A stretch of 56,865 bases of DNA, from positions 1 to 56,865 of the forward strand of contig VBHI01000219.1 in assembly GCA_005881495.1 (NCBI GenBank). Direction: 5' to 3'. The translations under genes were made by a program, and so were the position numbers. This document shows positions 26,316-35,664 of the stretch, piece after piece. This DNA comes from Chloroflexota bacterium (GTDB taxonomy: Bacteria; Chloroflexota; Ktedonobacteria; Ktedonobacterales; Ktedonobacteraceae). Numbering within the stretch: the stretch's first letter is position 1; every line of letters begins with the position of its first letter. The notes below the pieces were generated by a model. That model had not been told where the DNA came from, did not search any database, and saw only the letters and a list, made by a program, of their open reading frames with translations.

Positions 26316-26987
26316 ATGAAGATGCAACTAGCAGAACAAGAAAATGCTCCGATACGGGCATTGATAGTAGATGACCATGTGATACTGCGTCAGGGGATAT
26401 GCGTGATGTTGAGCGAGGATAGTGACTTCGACGTCGTAGGAGAGGCTGAACATGAGAGGGAGGCCCTTTTGCTCGCCATGGAGTTACAACCGAATATTAT
26501 CCTCATCGATATCTGCCTGGGGACGACCAATGGATTGGATTTAGCAAAGCAGCTGCTGCGCAGTTGCCCCAATACATACATTGTGTTGTACGGCGGTTCC
26601 AATAATGATGAACTTCTCTTCGATGCTCTACGAATCGGCGTACATGGCTTCCTGCAAAAAACATTGTCCATAGATGATTTACGAAGGTCACTCCGCGCCG
26701 TGCAAAGCGGCGAGCGAGTTCTGGGTGAATCCCAAGCAACGACACAAGTGGCAATTGAGTTTCATCGACTGACCAAAGAGCAGAACCGCCTATTTCGTGG
26801 ACTCAGCATGGCGGAAGTCGAGTTAATGCGACTTGTAGCGAATGGATGTACGAATAAAGAGATCGGAAAGCACCTGTTCTGGAGCGAGATCCAGGTCAAA
26901 CGTAAGATGCAGGATATTTACCGGAAGTTGCAGGTCACTGACCGTGCACACGCGGTCGCAGAAGCCATGCGCAACGGTCTGATTTAA
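26316..26987 (+). CDS. NarL/LuxR-family response regulator, orphan
   Basis: 223 aa. The receiver domain covers residues 13-130, with acidic pocket D19/D20 and phosphoacceptor D65 in LIDICLG; K115 or so lies in FLQKTL. The C-terminal LuxR-type HTH (residues of about 160-223) has LSMAEVELMRLVANGCTNKE and VKRKMQDIYRKL. I choose ATG 26316, which has GGGAGGG about 8 bases upstream; GTG 26307 overlaps that site. No histidine kinase gene is next to it. A small zinc-ribbon gene starts 21 bases downstream and is likely co-transcribed. The repeated AATTAGT sites upstream suggest autoregulation. Confidence 0.9.
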   Translation: MKMQLAEQENAPIRALIVDDHVILRQGICVMLSEDSDFDVVGEAEHEREALLLAMELQPNIILIDICLGTTNGLDLAKQLLRSCPNTYIVLYGGSNNDELLFDALRIGVHGFLQKTLSIDDLRRSLRAVQSGERVLGESQATTQVAIEFHRLTKEQNRLFRGLSMAEVELMRLVANGCTNKEIGKHLFWSEIQVKRKMQDIYRKLQVTDRAHAVAEAMRNGLI

Positions 26988-27008
26988 ACAAGGCAGAAAG
27001 GAGCAGCC

Positions 27009-27284
27009 ATGACAGAGTGTCCACAGTGCGGAACCATGAATGAGGACGACATCAAAAATTGCCGGACATGCCGTATCAACATGTACTGGGCTTTCCAGCA
27101 TTATGAGGAACTGACAGCGCTACGCGAAGCGAGCAAGTTAGCACCTCGTCCTGAAACAGCCTCCTTCTTGATCGAAACCAGCAAAAGAATCGATGAAGGT
27201 CCCACCGTTGGTTGGCTACGCAACACGATCAAGAAGTTTGGCTTTAAGGGCGCAGGTAAAAAGGTCTCTACCATAGCAGAGTGA
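27009..27284 (+). CDS. Small zinc-ribbon protein
   Basis: 91 aa. The N-terminus holds CPQC (residues 4-7) and CRTC (18-21), a four-cysteine zinc ribbon. The rest is a charged helix and a basic C-terminus. Start ATG 27009 follows AAAGGAG. It is directly behind the response regulator and may be an accessory factor; the function is not known. Confidence 0.7.
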   Translation: MTECPQCGTMNEDDIKNCRTCRINMYWAFQHYEELTALREASKLAPRPETASFLIETSKRIDEGPTVGWLRNTIKKFGFKGAGKKVSTIAE

Positions 27285-27300
27285 ACGCGCAATTTGGGCC

Positions 27301-27456
27301 ATTTTCATTGACCGGCGTGTTGGAACATCCAAGATGTCGCATAAGATCGTTATAGAGGCGTTTACATATGTCTTACAAACACGCTTCGGCGTTGGCAAAA
27401 AAATCAAGGAGAGTTCCATCTTCTCCTCCATAACGCACAGCACAGAAGGAATATAA
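27301..27456 (+). pseudogene. 3' remnant of a DPM1-like GT2 gene
   Basis: Reads IFIDRRVGTSKMSHKIVIEAF and TYVLQTRFG, closely matching the end of the intact dolichyl-phosphate-mannose-synthase-like protein encoded at 41753-42559 (FMDRRVGKSKMSRKI...). The 5' part is missing. The frame ends at TAA 27454-27456, two bases before the epimerase start, and its tail carries that gene's ribosome site. Confidence 0.8.
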
Positions 27457-27458
27457 AA

Positions 27459-28457
27459 GTGAAAGTACTCGTGACAGGGGCGGGAGGATTCGTGGGTGGT
27501 CATCTGGTGGATCTACTGCTGGAGCGTGGTGAGCCCGTGCGCATCCTCGCGCGGCCTGGTGAAGACCTTACACGGCTGGCACAGGCCGGTGTGGAGGTCT
27601 GCCGGGGCGATCTAACTGACCACCCGTCGTTGGAAGCTGCGATTGACGGTGTAGACCGCGTGCTGCACTGCGCAGCGCGGACGGGTCCCTGGGGTCCTGA
27701 GGCCGAGTATGAGCTGGTCAATGTGCATGGGCTCAAGATCCTGGTGGAGGCCGCGATGGCTGCCGGTGTCCGGCGAATTGTCCATGTTAGCTCGGTCACG
27801 GTACATGGCGTCGACGTACACGGCACCGCCGACGAGACAGCACCGTTGCGCGGCGGCGCCGATCCATACAGCAGGACTAAGGTTGCGGGCGAGCAACTAC
27901 TACAGCAGTTGATCTGCGACAAAGGGGCGCCGGTGACCATTGTACGCCCTGGATTGATTTACGGGCCGCGTGATACCAACAGCTTCGGCCGCTTCGCCAG
28001 GCTGGTGGAGCAGGGCAAGATGGTCATCATCGGCTCTGGCAACAACCACCTGCCGCTGATCTACGTCAGGGACGTGGCGCAAGGGATCTTGTTAGCCAGC
28101 GAAGCAGACCAGGCGATCGGCAGAGCCTATCTGCTGGTCAATGACGAGCCGGTCACTCAGCATGACTACTTCAATGCTCTGTCCAGGGAGCTGAGTGTAC
28201 CGCCGCCCAGTCGGCACATTCCTTACCGCCTGTCTCTCGCTCTGGGTGCGACTGCTGAGACGCTGGGCCACCTGACACGCATGAAGCAACCGCCACCACT
28301 CATGCGCTTTGGGTTGAAGCTGATAGCCGGTGAGAATCGCTTCGTGATCAGCAGGGCGCGCTGCGAGTTGGGCTTCGTCCCCCAGGTGAACCTTGCAGAC
28401 GGTGTTCATGAAGGTATTGCCTGGTATCGAGCAACACGACCCGCTGAGAATCTATAA
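27459..28457 (+). CDS. NAD-dependent epimerase/dehydratase (3-beta-HSD-like SDR)
   Basis: 332 aa, extended SDR fold. The NAD site is TGAGGFVGG at residues 6-14, the active-site block is VSSVTVHG, and the tyrosine-lysine pair sits in PYSRTKVAGE. The GTG start at 27459 uses AGAAGGA located in the end of the preceding GT2 remnant. A paralogue follows 22 bases later. The substrate may be a nucleotide sugar or a lipid/isoprenoid alcohol; the 3-beta-hydroxysteroid-dehydrogenase-like sequence does not settle this. Confidence 0.88.
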   Translation: MKVLVTGAGGFVGGHLVDLLLERGEPVRILARPGEDLTRLAQAGVEVCRGDLTDHPSLEAAIDGVDRVLHCAARTGPWGPEAEYELVNVHGLKILVEAAMAAGVRRIVHVSSVTVHGVDVHGTADETAPLRGGADPYSRTKVAGEQLLQQLICDKGAPVTIVRPGLIYGPRDTNSFGRFARLVEQGKMVIIGSGNNHLPLIYVRDVAQGILLASEADQAIGRAYLLVNDEPVTQHDYFNALSRELSVPPPSRHIPYRLSLALGATAETLGHLTRMKQPPPLMRFGLKLIAGENRFVISRARCELGFVPQVNLADGVHEGIAWYRATRPAENL

Positions 28458-28479
28458 AGCAAAAGAAGGGACAATCGAT

Positions 28480-29514
28480 ATGGAGATACTTATCACTGGA
28501 GGGAATGGCTTTCTAGGCCGCAACCTCATCAAGGCACTGCAGGAGCGCGGTGATAGCGCGCGCGTGCTCGCCCTCTCTACAGAGGACACCGCCTGGCTCG
28601 AAGAGTGCGGCGTTGCTGTCTATCGCGGCGACATCCGCGAATCTAATATGCTGACCGTTCCTATGCGAGGCGTGGATACCGTGTTCCACCTGGCAGGCAT
28701 GATGGGCTTATGGCGCTCGATGCAGGACTATTACGCTGTAAATGTTACAGGCACCGAGAACGTATGCCAGGCGGCTCTAACAGCAGGCGCTCGCCGGCTC
28801 ATCCATGTTAGCTCCTGGACCGTCTACGGTATGAATCTCGGCCGGCCGGTGACTGAAGATGATCCTCTAGAGCCACTCGATGAGCCATATACCATAACCA
28901 AGGCGGAAGGTGACAGATTAGTGCAGCGTATGATCGCCGAAGAACATCTACCTGCGACCATCGTTCGGCCGGGTACGATCTTCGGACCTGGCGACCGCCT
29001 GAACTTCGGGCGGACGACCGATCGTATAAGTGCCGGTAAGAACCCTATCATCGGCTCAGGGCGCAATGCCCTGCCACTTGTCTATGTGACCGACGTGGTG
29101 CAAGGACTTCTCCGCTGCGCGGAGCTCGAGCGTGCTGTGGGACAGGCCTACAACATCTCGAATGACCAGCCGCTTACCCAGGAAGAATTCTTATGCGCGA
29201 TAGCGCAGGAGCTTGATATTGCGCCGCCACGTCTGCACATTCCATACCATGCCGCTTACGCTCTCGCCAGCATTGCTGAGCGTGCTGCCAAGATCATGCG
29301 CTCGCAGGAACCTTTAGTCACCCGGCACGGTATTACTTTATTTGGCGCGGACAATCGCCACTCTATCGACAAGGCGCGCCGCGACCTGGGCTATGCGCCG
29401 CAGGTGCCCCTACGCGAGGGTGTGCGGCTCGCCGCGACCTGGTACCAGCACCAGGACTCTCGGGCGTTGGGGAATGCGTCAGTCGGCGCTCCCCAGGCGG
29501 CGAAGGCCAAATAA
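28480..29514 (+). CDS. NAD-dependent epimerase/dehydratase (extended SDR), paralogue
   Basis: 344 aa. [10 protein letters not shown] at residues 6-15 binds [11 protein letters not shown] and [10 protein letters not shown] supply the catalytic Ser, Tyr and Lys. Start ATG 28480 follows AGAAGG; a longer frame into the previous gene is not needed. It shares the C-terminal [24 protein letters not shown] layout with the genes at 27459 and 32917, so the three are related by duplication. The last third carries a low-similarity tail. Confidence 0.88.
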   Translation: MEILITGGNGFLGRNLIKALQERGDSARVLALSTEDTAWLEECGVAVYRGDIRESNMLTVPMRGVDTVFHLAGMMGLWRSMQDYYAVNVTGTENVCQAALTAGARRLIHVSSWTVYGMNLGRPVTEDDPLEPLDEPYTITKAEGDRLVQRMIAEEHLPATIVRPGTIFGPGDRLNFGRTTDRISAGKNPIIGSGRNALPLVYVTDVVQGLLRCAELERAVGQAYNISNDQPLTQEEFLCAIAQELDIAPPRLHIPYHAAYALASIAERAAKIMRSQEPLVTRHGITLFGADNRHSIDKARRDLGYAPQVPLREGVRLAATWYQHQDSRALGNASVGAPQAAKAK

Positions 29515-29524
29515 GGAGGGAGCT

Positions 29525-29698
29525 ATGCCACAGACAGTGGTAGACAAAGTTGTAATTGTCACAGGTGCCAGTTCAGGGATTGGCGCTGCCACAGCTCGCG
29601 AGCTCGCGCATCAAGGGGCCCGGGTAGTACTGGCCGCCCGGCGTACCGACGAGTTGGAAGCGCAGGTACATGCAAAAAAAGCACGGGCAAAAGTGTAA
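29525..29698 (+). pseudogene. Classical SDR, N-terminal stub
   Basis: ATG 29525 has a good AAGGAGGG site. The 57-residue product has the SDR opening [20 protein letters not shown] and [12 protein letters not shown], then stops at TAA 29696-29698, before any catalytic residue. Classical SDRs need about 250 residues, so this is a truncated gene that may still be translated. Confidence 0.85.
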
Positions 29699-29700
29699 AT

Positions 29701-29731
29701 ATACAATAGTACTCCTTATATGATACATTTG
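29701..29731 (+). promoter_or_regulatory. Shared 31-bp site, copy 1
   Basis: ATAC-A-ATAGTAC, 8 bases, then TGATAC and TTTG. It lies 187 bases before the radical SAM start. The following 45 bases also resemble those after copy 2 (GCACTTCT, TACACT). Confidence 0.65.
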
Positions 29732-29918
29732 AAGCTTATTTTCTTCCAGGCACTTCTGTACACTAGAAGCGCAGAGTATTTTGCAGGTTCAACGCTGGGT
29801 TGTGTTTGTATTACTAAGTAACAGGTCAAGTGCTCTCGGATTCATGCGTTTTGTGACCGGATGCAGAGAGTGCTTATGTCCCTACCATCTTGTCTGGTTG
29901 AAAGGGAGGGAAAGAGAT

Positions 29919-31106
29919 ATGCTTGAAGTTTTACCCAAAATTGCAAAGATGCAAGCGTCATACACGCTTGGAAAAACCTTTGCTCTTCCAATGAATTTCA
30001 CGATAAGCGTGAGCTATCGCTGCAACTCGCGTTGCAAGACGTGTAATGTATGGCAGCGCCCCAATGATGACTTCACTATCGAAGAGTACGATAAGACATT
30101 CGCTTCAATCGGCAGAGATGCCTACTGGTTCACCTTTAGCGGAGGTGAGCCAACGCTGCGCAAAGACCTGCCTGAGATGGTTGAAGCAGCTTATCGGCAC
30201 TGTCGTCCTGGCATCATTAACATTCCCACCAATGGAATCCAGGATAAGATTATCCCTGGTCGCATTGAGAGAGTCTTGCAAGCTGCCCCCACCAGTGATG
30301 TTATTATCAATCTTTCATTAGATGGCATTGGTGAAAAGCATGATATCGTGCGTGGAGTCAAAGGCAATTTTGAGCGGGCAATGCGCACCTACGCGGGTCT
30401 GAAGGCGCTGAAGGGCCGCTACAAAAACTTTACTTTGGGCGTGCATACTGTAATCTCAAACTTTAATGTGGACGAGTTTGACAATATCTATACCTTCGTA
30501 CGCGATGAACTCAAGCCGGACTCATTCATTAGCGAGATTGCTGAAGAGCGTGTCGAACTGGATACGGTCGGAATGGGCATCACACCGCCAATTCAGCGTT
30601 ATCAACCCGTCATCGAGCGCTTGCAGGAAGGCATTCACAAAGCTGAGTTCAATGGTGTTTCGCGCATCACGCAAGCATTTCGTGATCGTTACTACGATAT
30701 CGTGAAGCGCACACTGGCTGAGAAGCGCCAGATTATTCCTTGCCTGGCCGGTGTGGCATCCGCACAGATCGCTCCCAATGGGGATGTCTGGACCTGTTGT
30801 ATTCGCGCAGAATCGGTTGGCAACCTGCGCGAACATGACTACGATTTTAAATCTACCTGGAATACAGCCAGAGCCAATGAGTTACGCCGAAGCATCAAGG
30901 CAGGCGAGTGTTATTGCCCCCTGGCGAATGCATCCTATACCAACATGCTCTGTCATGCGCCAACGCTCGCTGGCGTTGCCACCGATGTTGCCAGAGGAAC
31001 TGTTGCTGCTGCGATTCCTACTAGGAATGGTGGTAAATCTGCCAAGCTACGTAACTTACCTGTAATCAATGCTGCTAATGAAGCATCTAGGCCTGGCAGC
31101 ACATGA
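29919..31106 (+). CDS. Radical SAM protein with SPASM-like C-terminus
   Basis: 395 aa. The 4Fe-4S cluster motif CxxxCxxC is C35, C39, C42, followed by SGGEPTLR (SAM contact) and NLSLDGIGEKHD. C-terminal cysteines in CLAGVASAQIAPNGDVWTCC and ECYCPLANASYTNMLC form a SPASM/Twitch-like auxiliary cluster site. Start ATG 29919 has AAGGGAGGG. It makes a radical-based modification, possibly of a lipid or sugar handled by the neighbouring epimerases; the substrate is unknown. Confidence 0.9.
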   Translation: MLEVLPKIAKMQASYTLGKTFALPMNFTISVSYRCNSRCKTCNVWQRPNDDFTIEEYDKTFASIGRDAYWFTFSGGEPTLRKDLPEMVEAAYRHCRPGIINIPTNGIQDKIIPGRIERVLQAAPTSDVIINLSLDGIGEKHDIVRGVKGNFERAMRTYAGLKALKGRYKNFTLGVHTVISNFNVDEFDNIYTFVRDELKPDSFISEIAEERVELDTVGMGITPPIQRYQPVIERLQEGIHKAEFNGVSRITQAFRDRYYDIVKRTLAEKRQIIPCLAGVASAQIAPNGDVWTCCIRAESVGNLREHDYDFKSTWNTARANELRRSIKAGECYCPLANASYTNMLCHAPTLAGVATDVARGTVAAAIPTRNGGKSAKLRNLPVINAANEASRPGST

Positions 31107-31107
31107 C

Positions 31108-31263
31108 GGCCTCAATGTTGATTCTCAGAATCGTGTCTGGTTTGATGAGGAATTCGCGAACAAGTTAGCGGATACCTTCCAGCGCGCCAATCAGTCCCTC
31201 TGGGGCACCGCGTCGGATGGGCAGACCTGGGGCGGGGATGCCAACAGCCGCAATGCTGTTTAG
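31108..31263 (+). pseudogene. Fragment of a secreted LamG-type protein, cut by a MITE
   Basis: Reads ADTFQRANQSLWGTASDGQTW and GGDANSRNAV, the entry of LamG/concanavalin-like extracellular modules. The frame ends exactly at the TAG formed by the first bases of the MITE at 31261. No start or signal peptide is present. Confidence 0.55.
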
Positions 31264-31487
31264 GCAAGGTTCAATTTGGACGAATTACACTTGACCGTTA
31301 GAACAGTCAAACCGTGTCACCCCTTCACTTCGTTCAGGGCAAGCTCTGAGCACATTCGCTCCGCTCAGTGTCAACTCCGCGAAGGGTCTGTCGCGATCGG
31401 CACAGAGATGCTTCGCTACGCTCAGCATGACAGGGCTGTGTCTTTCTGTTGGTGAGGAACTGTCAAGTTCATTTGAACCATGCCTTA
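31261..31487 (+). mobile_element. MITE, copy 1 (about 227 bp)
   Basis: Related end to end, in inverted orientation, to 53206-53431. The terminal inverted repeats are imperfect, TAGGCAAGGTTCAA against the complement of TTGAACCATGCCTTA. The interior is rich in GAAGC/CGCTCAG palindromic pieces. No coding capacity; TA-rich junctions suggest mobilisation by an IS630/Tc1-type transposase. Confidence 0.85.
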
Positions 31488-31634
31488 ATAAAAATCCTCA
31501 TTGGCAAACGGGGAGCGCTCGGCATCGATGGAGAGTGCTTTGCCTATTCTTATCCCAGTACCCATGGACCAAGCGTCAAAGCGGCTTTCTACACTTCAAA
31601 ACTCTAGCTGCTTGTTATTTTTTTAGTATTACTA

Positions 31635-32714
31635 CTACAAGACAGGCGCTTCCTGTTCCTCTGGGAGGAGCGCATCTTCGCTTTTTATGTCGCTTTCTTC
31701 TGTCCCCTTTTTCATGACAATGGAGATCGTCAAGCCGAGTGTCTTCAGGCTTACAAGGCCAGCCGTACACATGAGCAGGGCGGCCCAGGGATGGGAAAAG
31801 ATGAACATAGCGATAACTTTGTCCGGTGGCAAACGGAGTAGTCCGCTGAAGACAAGCAAGCCCATGGCTTCGTTGCTGCCCACCTGTCCGGGGGGAGTTG
31901 GGAAGATGTAGAACATGTTGTAGAGGGTATATCCGAAGATAGCTGCCCCAAAGGGGATGGGGAAGCCAATGGTCCAGAAGGCGAACATGGCGAAGAGGCT
32001 GTCAAAGACGACGGCTACGCAGGTGAGCAACACCGCGGGGACGAAAATCTTTGGGCGGCTTGTGCTGATGAGCAGCGAGTCGACAAAGTCAGTAGCAAAG
32101 GCTTCGATCTTGCCCCCTATGGCTCTTGGGAGTATACTCGTTATTTTTCGCAGCAGGGCGATGGCAGCAGTGCGTTTCCGCACCGACAATCCGATAAAGA
32201 CAAGCAGGCCGATGAATAATCCGCCAACGATGCCCAGTACGAACCAGAGCTTGATGTCCATCTGCAGGCCCAGAAGAGGTACAATGGCCATGAGGAAGAG
32301 GGCGGGCAACAAGTCCAACGACCTGTCCATGGCGACGGTGGGTAGCGATCGACTGATGGGTATGGCCGCGATGCGTTTGAGGATGAGGGTCTTAACGATT
32401 TCGCCGCTACTGATTGGCAGGAGGAAGTTGAGAAAGATGCTAATGAGGACGAGCCGAATAGCCGTGAAGGTGCTGACGTTGCCGATGGGGTTCAAGAAAA
32501 GTTTCCAGCGAATGCCCCGGATGGAGTAGGCGAGGAGGAAGAAGGCACCCGAGAGGAGCGCGAGGACGATGCCACGAGGTGTCATCAGGTTTTGTTGCAG
32601 CATGCGCATGCTCATGGCGATGTTTACAAAGCGTGAGACGAGAAATAACAGGCCGATGCCTATCAGGAGGCCGATGATTACTTTCGTCGCAGGGGCGCTG
32701 AGGAAACCTTTCAT
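31635..32714 (-). CDS. Lysylphosphatidylglycerol synthase-like/UPF0104 membrane protein
   Basis: 359 aa with about eight membrane helices. SIRGIRWKLFL near residue 65, FLNFLLPISSGEIVKTLIL and FPTPPGQVGSNEAMGLLVF are the conserved blocks of the LPG_synthase_TM (flippase-like) family. Such proteins occur with glycosyltransferases and polyprenyl-linked pathways and are thought to move or modify lipids. Its start overlaps the remnant epimerase by four bases (ATGA). Confidence 0.87.
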   Translation of the reverse strand: MKGFLSAPATKVIIGLLIGIGLLFLVSRFVNIAMSMRMLQQNLMTPRGIVLALLSGAFFLLAYSIRGIRWKLFLNPIGNVSTFTAIRLVLISIFLNFLLPISSGEIVKTLILKRIAAIPISRSLPTVAMDRSLDLLPALFLMAIVPLLGLQMDIKLWFVLGIVGGLFIGLLVFIGLSVRKRTAAIALLRKITSILPRAIGGKIEAFATDFVDSLLISTSRPKIFVPAVLLTCVAVVFDSLFAMFAFWTIGFPIPFGAAIFGYTLYNMFYIFPTPPGQVGSNEAMGLLVFSGLLRLPPDKVIAMFIFSHPWAALLMCTAGLVSLKTLGLTISIVMKKGTEESDIKSEDALLPEEQEAPVL

Positions 32715-32920
32715 GACTTTCGCACTCCTCCGAGCAGGGCATATTGACTGGCCTGAGTGACAAACAGCTGTTCCATACCGCCAACATTGAACAAGGATGC
32801 TGATAGCCTGATACCTTCCCGTATATCGACCTCTGGCTCATAGCCCAACTCGCGCCGCTGCAATTCTTGAATCAGGTGCACGCCCAGCAAACCGGTGGTA
32901 CCAGTAATCAACGCTTTCAT
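32711..32920 (-). pseudogene. Epimerase with internal deletion
   Basis: From ATG 32920: MKALITGTTGLLGVHLIQEL is the NAD-binding start of an extended SDR. It jumps at once to LGYEPEVDIREGIRLSA, which is the C-terminal part of the same family. About 250 central residues are deleted in frame, so 69 residues remain. It is still coupled by short overlaps to the genes on both sides (32917-32920 and 32711-32714). Confidence 0.8.
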
Positions 32921-33933
32921 CGAATTGTCCTCCAACTTCTAGATGAGTTATCCAAATAACCATGTTTGTAGTACCATGCGGCTGTTAGTTTCATGCCTTC
33001 TTCCAAATTGACTTTGGGCGCGTAGCCCAGCTCGGATTTGGCCCGGCTAATATCATAAATGCGACTATTCGTCAGAAATTTGACACGACTACGTGTGAGT
33101 GGAGCATGCTCACCCTTCATGCCTGGCATTACGGCAAAGATATCTGATGCAAGATTGGCAAGCCAAAGCGGGATACTGCCTGCAGGGAGTTCTCTGTCCA
33201 GTGCATGCGCGATGGCTAGCGCAAGCTCGCGAACGGTGACGGGGCACTCTCCCGCAATGCTATAGCTGCGACCAGGAGCCTGGGGTCGCTCGCCGCAGAG
33301 CAGAAGAGCGGCTACCAGGTCATCGATGTAGACCGGGTGCAGTAAGGCTTTTCCGCCATCGATGACGTGAAACAGCCCTTTTTTAATCGATACAAAGAAG
33401 CCCAGCAGGTGTAGGTCACCCGGTCCATAGACAAGCCCAGGCCGCACCACGGTCACGGGTAGGCCTTGCTCCTGATAGGCTTTGAGTGCGAGCAGTTCCC
33501 CCTCCAGTTTGGTGGCTTCGTAGGGATTGGTAGGAGCAAAGGGTGCATCCTCGGCGGTAGGCACCTCACCCGTGATGCCATGCACGCCGGTGGTGCTGGC
33601 GTGCACTATGCGCCGTAACCGAGTTTGTCCCTGGCATGCCTTGAGCAAGGTGCGCGTGCCTTCCACATGCGTCTGGCGATACAGTTCTGCCGGGATGCTG
33701 GGATGATAGAGACGCCCCGCGAGGTGGTAGATAGTGGTTGCGCCATCGACTACCTGTTGGACTTGCACCGCATCGGTGATCTCTGCTGGAATGATCGTTA
33801 CTGCGTCACCGAATTGCTGGCGTGCTTTTTTTTCGTCACGTGCAAGTATACGCACCGCTTGCTGGCGCCTTACAAGTTCGGCCACCAGGGCTCTGCCCAG
33901 GAAGCCAGTTGCACCTGTTACTACTGTGGTCAT
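32917..33933 (-). CDS. NAD-dependent epimerase/dehydratase
   Basis: 338 aa. TGATGFLGRA near residue 5 binds NAD, and HASTTGVHG and PYEATKLEGE carry the catalytic Ser/Tyr/Lys. ATG 33933 is preceded by GAGGAGGT, a strong ribosome site, so the longer upstream frame is not used. First gene of a minus-strand operon with the deleted epimerase and the flippase-like protein. A 31-bp shared site lies 272 bases upstream. Confidence 0.88.
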   Translation of the reverse strand: MTTVVTGATGFLGRALVAELVRRQQAVRILARDEKKARQQFGDAVTIIPAEITDAVQVQQVVDGATTIYHLAGRLYHPSIPAELYRQTHVEGTRTLLKACQGQTRLRRIVHASTTGVHGITGEVPTAEDAPFAPTNPYEATKLEGELLALKAYQEQGLPVTVVRPGLVYGPGDLHLLGFFVSIKKGLFHVIDGGKALLHPVYIDDLVAALLLCGERPQAPGRSYSIAGECPVTVRELALAIAHALDRELPAGSIPLWLANLASDIFAVMPGMKGEHAPLTRSRVKFLTNSRIYDISRAKSELGYAPKVNLEEGMKLTAAWYYKHGYLDNSSRSWRTIR

Positions 33934-34101
33934 GATGACCTCCTCGTACCTGAATAACCCTTGACGCTGATGGCGTTTTCCGGGCGGGCCTTGTAACAGA
34001 GCAGGCAACGCAGGTAGGTTTTATAGTTCACCCTCAGCTTGTCCCTCCTGAGCAATTAAGACACTTCGGCTTGAGTTGTCGCTAAATATCATGCTTGCGG
34101 T

Positions 34102-34205
34102 CCTCTTTGTAAAGATAAGTCGAGGAAGTCACCCCAGACTGTCCAACTAGAAAGGTAACAAATCCACTAGAATGGTAGCAAGAGAATCCTCCTCCTCTCA
34201 AGGAG
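34102..34205 (-). promoter_or_regulatory. Leader conserved with 41543-41651
   Basis: Downstream of shared site copy 3 (minus strand). Ordered blocks TCCTTGAGA, GGGGTGACTTC and TTACAAAGAGG recur in the leader at 41543-41651, with divergent sequence between them. This leaves a long untranslated leader before the epimerase start. Confidence 0.55.
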
Positions 34206-34236
34206 CGATAGTATCAGTCAAGGGTACAATGGTATC
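34206..34236 (-). promoter_or_regulatory. Shared 31-bp site, copy 3
   Basis: Minus strand: GATAC-C-ATTGTAC, 7 bases, TGATAC, then TATCG. Same layout as the copies at 29701, 35665 and 41652. Confidence 0.65.
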
Positions 34237-34386
34237 GTTTCTCATTTCCTCTACTTAGACTGCTTACTCTCACGTATATGAGTCAACTACTGAGGAAGGT
34301 CTCAGCATGGTAAGATGTTTCGTGAGGCAATACGCAGTATTGACGGGAGCCTGACGGGAACGTAAACTTGCAGGGAACAGATAGCT

Positions 34387-35517
34387 ATGTCTCAAAAATG
34401 GAAACCCACGGGAGAGAGAATGGCGCCATCATCTAGAAAGCGCTTCCATGTGCTAAGTATTGCTGCATTTCTTTTACTACTGGTTATTATTCCAATAACG
34501 GTCATAACGAGTTTGCAGCGACAGAGCCTTAGACAGCGAGCAGCAGGAAGTCTATTCATCACTAAATCCGGTTCAAACTTGATGGTAAATGGCTCGCCAC
34601 TCCGTCTTATAGGATATAATTGGCATTGGATGGGAACCGGCTGTAGGGCACCCACGAATACAGAAATTGATACAACTTTTTCTCAGATCAAAACCGCTTC
34701 ACACGGCAATGTTGTCAGAACGGCATTTTATCAAAGTGGCAGCAATAATGCTGCCTATACCGATTTTGACCGCTATATTGCATATGCAAAGAAATATGGT
34801 TTGGATATTGTTCCAATGCTCGTAAATCACTTAACAAATTGTGAACCCTCAACAGCGACGAAAACATCTTCCTGGTATCAGTCAGAGTATAAACAACCGA
34901 ATGATGGATATCCACTCTCGTTCCGTGATTATGCAATAAAACTAGCTCGACATTATGCTAATGAACCAACCATTGCCTTCTGGCAACTCGTAAATGAACC
35001 GGATGCTGGTCCGTGCGGTGCTGTTGGTGCTCAGATTTTGCAAAGCTTTGCCGATGATATGACAACTGCTATTAAAGCAGTTGATCCCAATCACATGGTC
35101 GATCTGGGTGTCCCAGGAGGATGCGCAGGTGATAATAGCACAGACTACACCATGATTGTCAGCGGCCAGGTTGACCTCTGCGATGTCTGGCATGATTATG
35201 GACAAGTGGCAACGTCATTGCCTTCACAGATACAGCAGCGTATCGCTATCTGCCGAGATCTCAACAAACCAGCCTTTGCCGGTGAATCAGGCATCTGTGC
35301 TGATAGCACGGCCAACGGCGACTGTTCTGGGACCGTCACAACCACTACCCTCAATCAGCGAGCCACCTTCTTTGATGCAAAGCTCAGTGCTGGATTTACC
35401 GCAGGATTGGCAGGGTATATTATTTGGAGTAAAGGCAGTCACAGTGTTCAGTACGATATCGGATCCGGCGATCCAACAGAAAGTGTTTTGGCAAAATATG
35501 CCTTGGGTCAGCGGTGA
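34387..35517 (+). CDS. Secreted glycoside hydrolase (GH5-like cellulase fold)
   Basis: 376 aa. An N-terminal membrane anchor or signal (FLLLLVIIPITVITSL) is followed by a (beta/alpha)8 hydrolase with RLIGYNWHWMG, WQLVNEPD (acid/base E204) and FAGESG (nucleophile E300), the GH5/GH-A pattern. It probably cleaves a beta-linked polysaccharide outside the cell. ATG 34387 has only a weak CAGGGAA site about 8-10 bases upstream. The N-terminus resembles that of the beta-helix protein at 11010 (similar hydrophobic anchor then SL), suggesting a common export type. Confidence 0.82.
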   Translation: MSQKWKPTGERMAPSSRKRFHVLSIAAFLLLLVIIPITVITSLQRQSLRQRAAGSLFITKSGSNLMVNGSPLRLIGYNWHWMGTGCRAPTNTEIDTTFSQIKTASHGNVVRTAFYQSGSNNAAYTDFDRYIAYAKKYGLDIVPMLVNHLTNCEPSTATKTSSWYQSEYKQPNDGYPLSFRDYAIKLARHYANEPTIAFWQLVNEPDAGPCGAVGAQILQSFADDMTTAIKAVDPNHMVDLGVPGGCAGDNSTDYTMIVSGQVDLCDVWHDYGQVATSLPSQIQQRIAICRDLNKPAFAGESGICADSTANGDCSGTVTTTTLNQRATFFDAKLSAGFTAGLAGYIIWSKGSHSVQYDIGSGDPTESVLAKYALGQR

Positions 35518-35664
35518 GATGATCTCCCTGAATAATCCTCTCCCCTGTTGCCTAAAATCCCTTGTACAACGTGAAGCCGCTTCTCATCTAGCCTCACCTT
35601 ATCCTTGACAAGTTATTGTTGCTTGTTTTACCCTAATAATAAAAGGCACAAGCAAAAATGTCAT

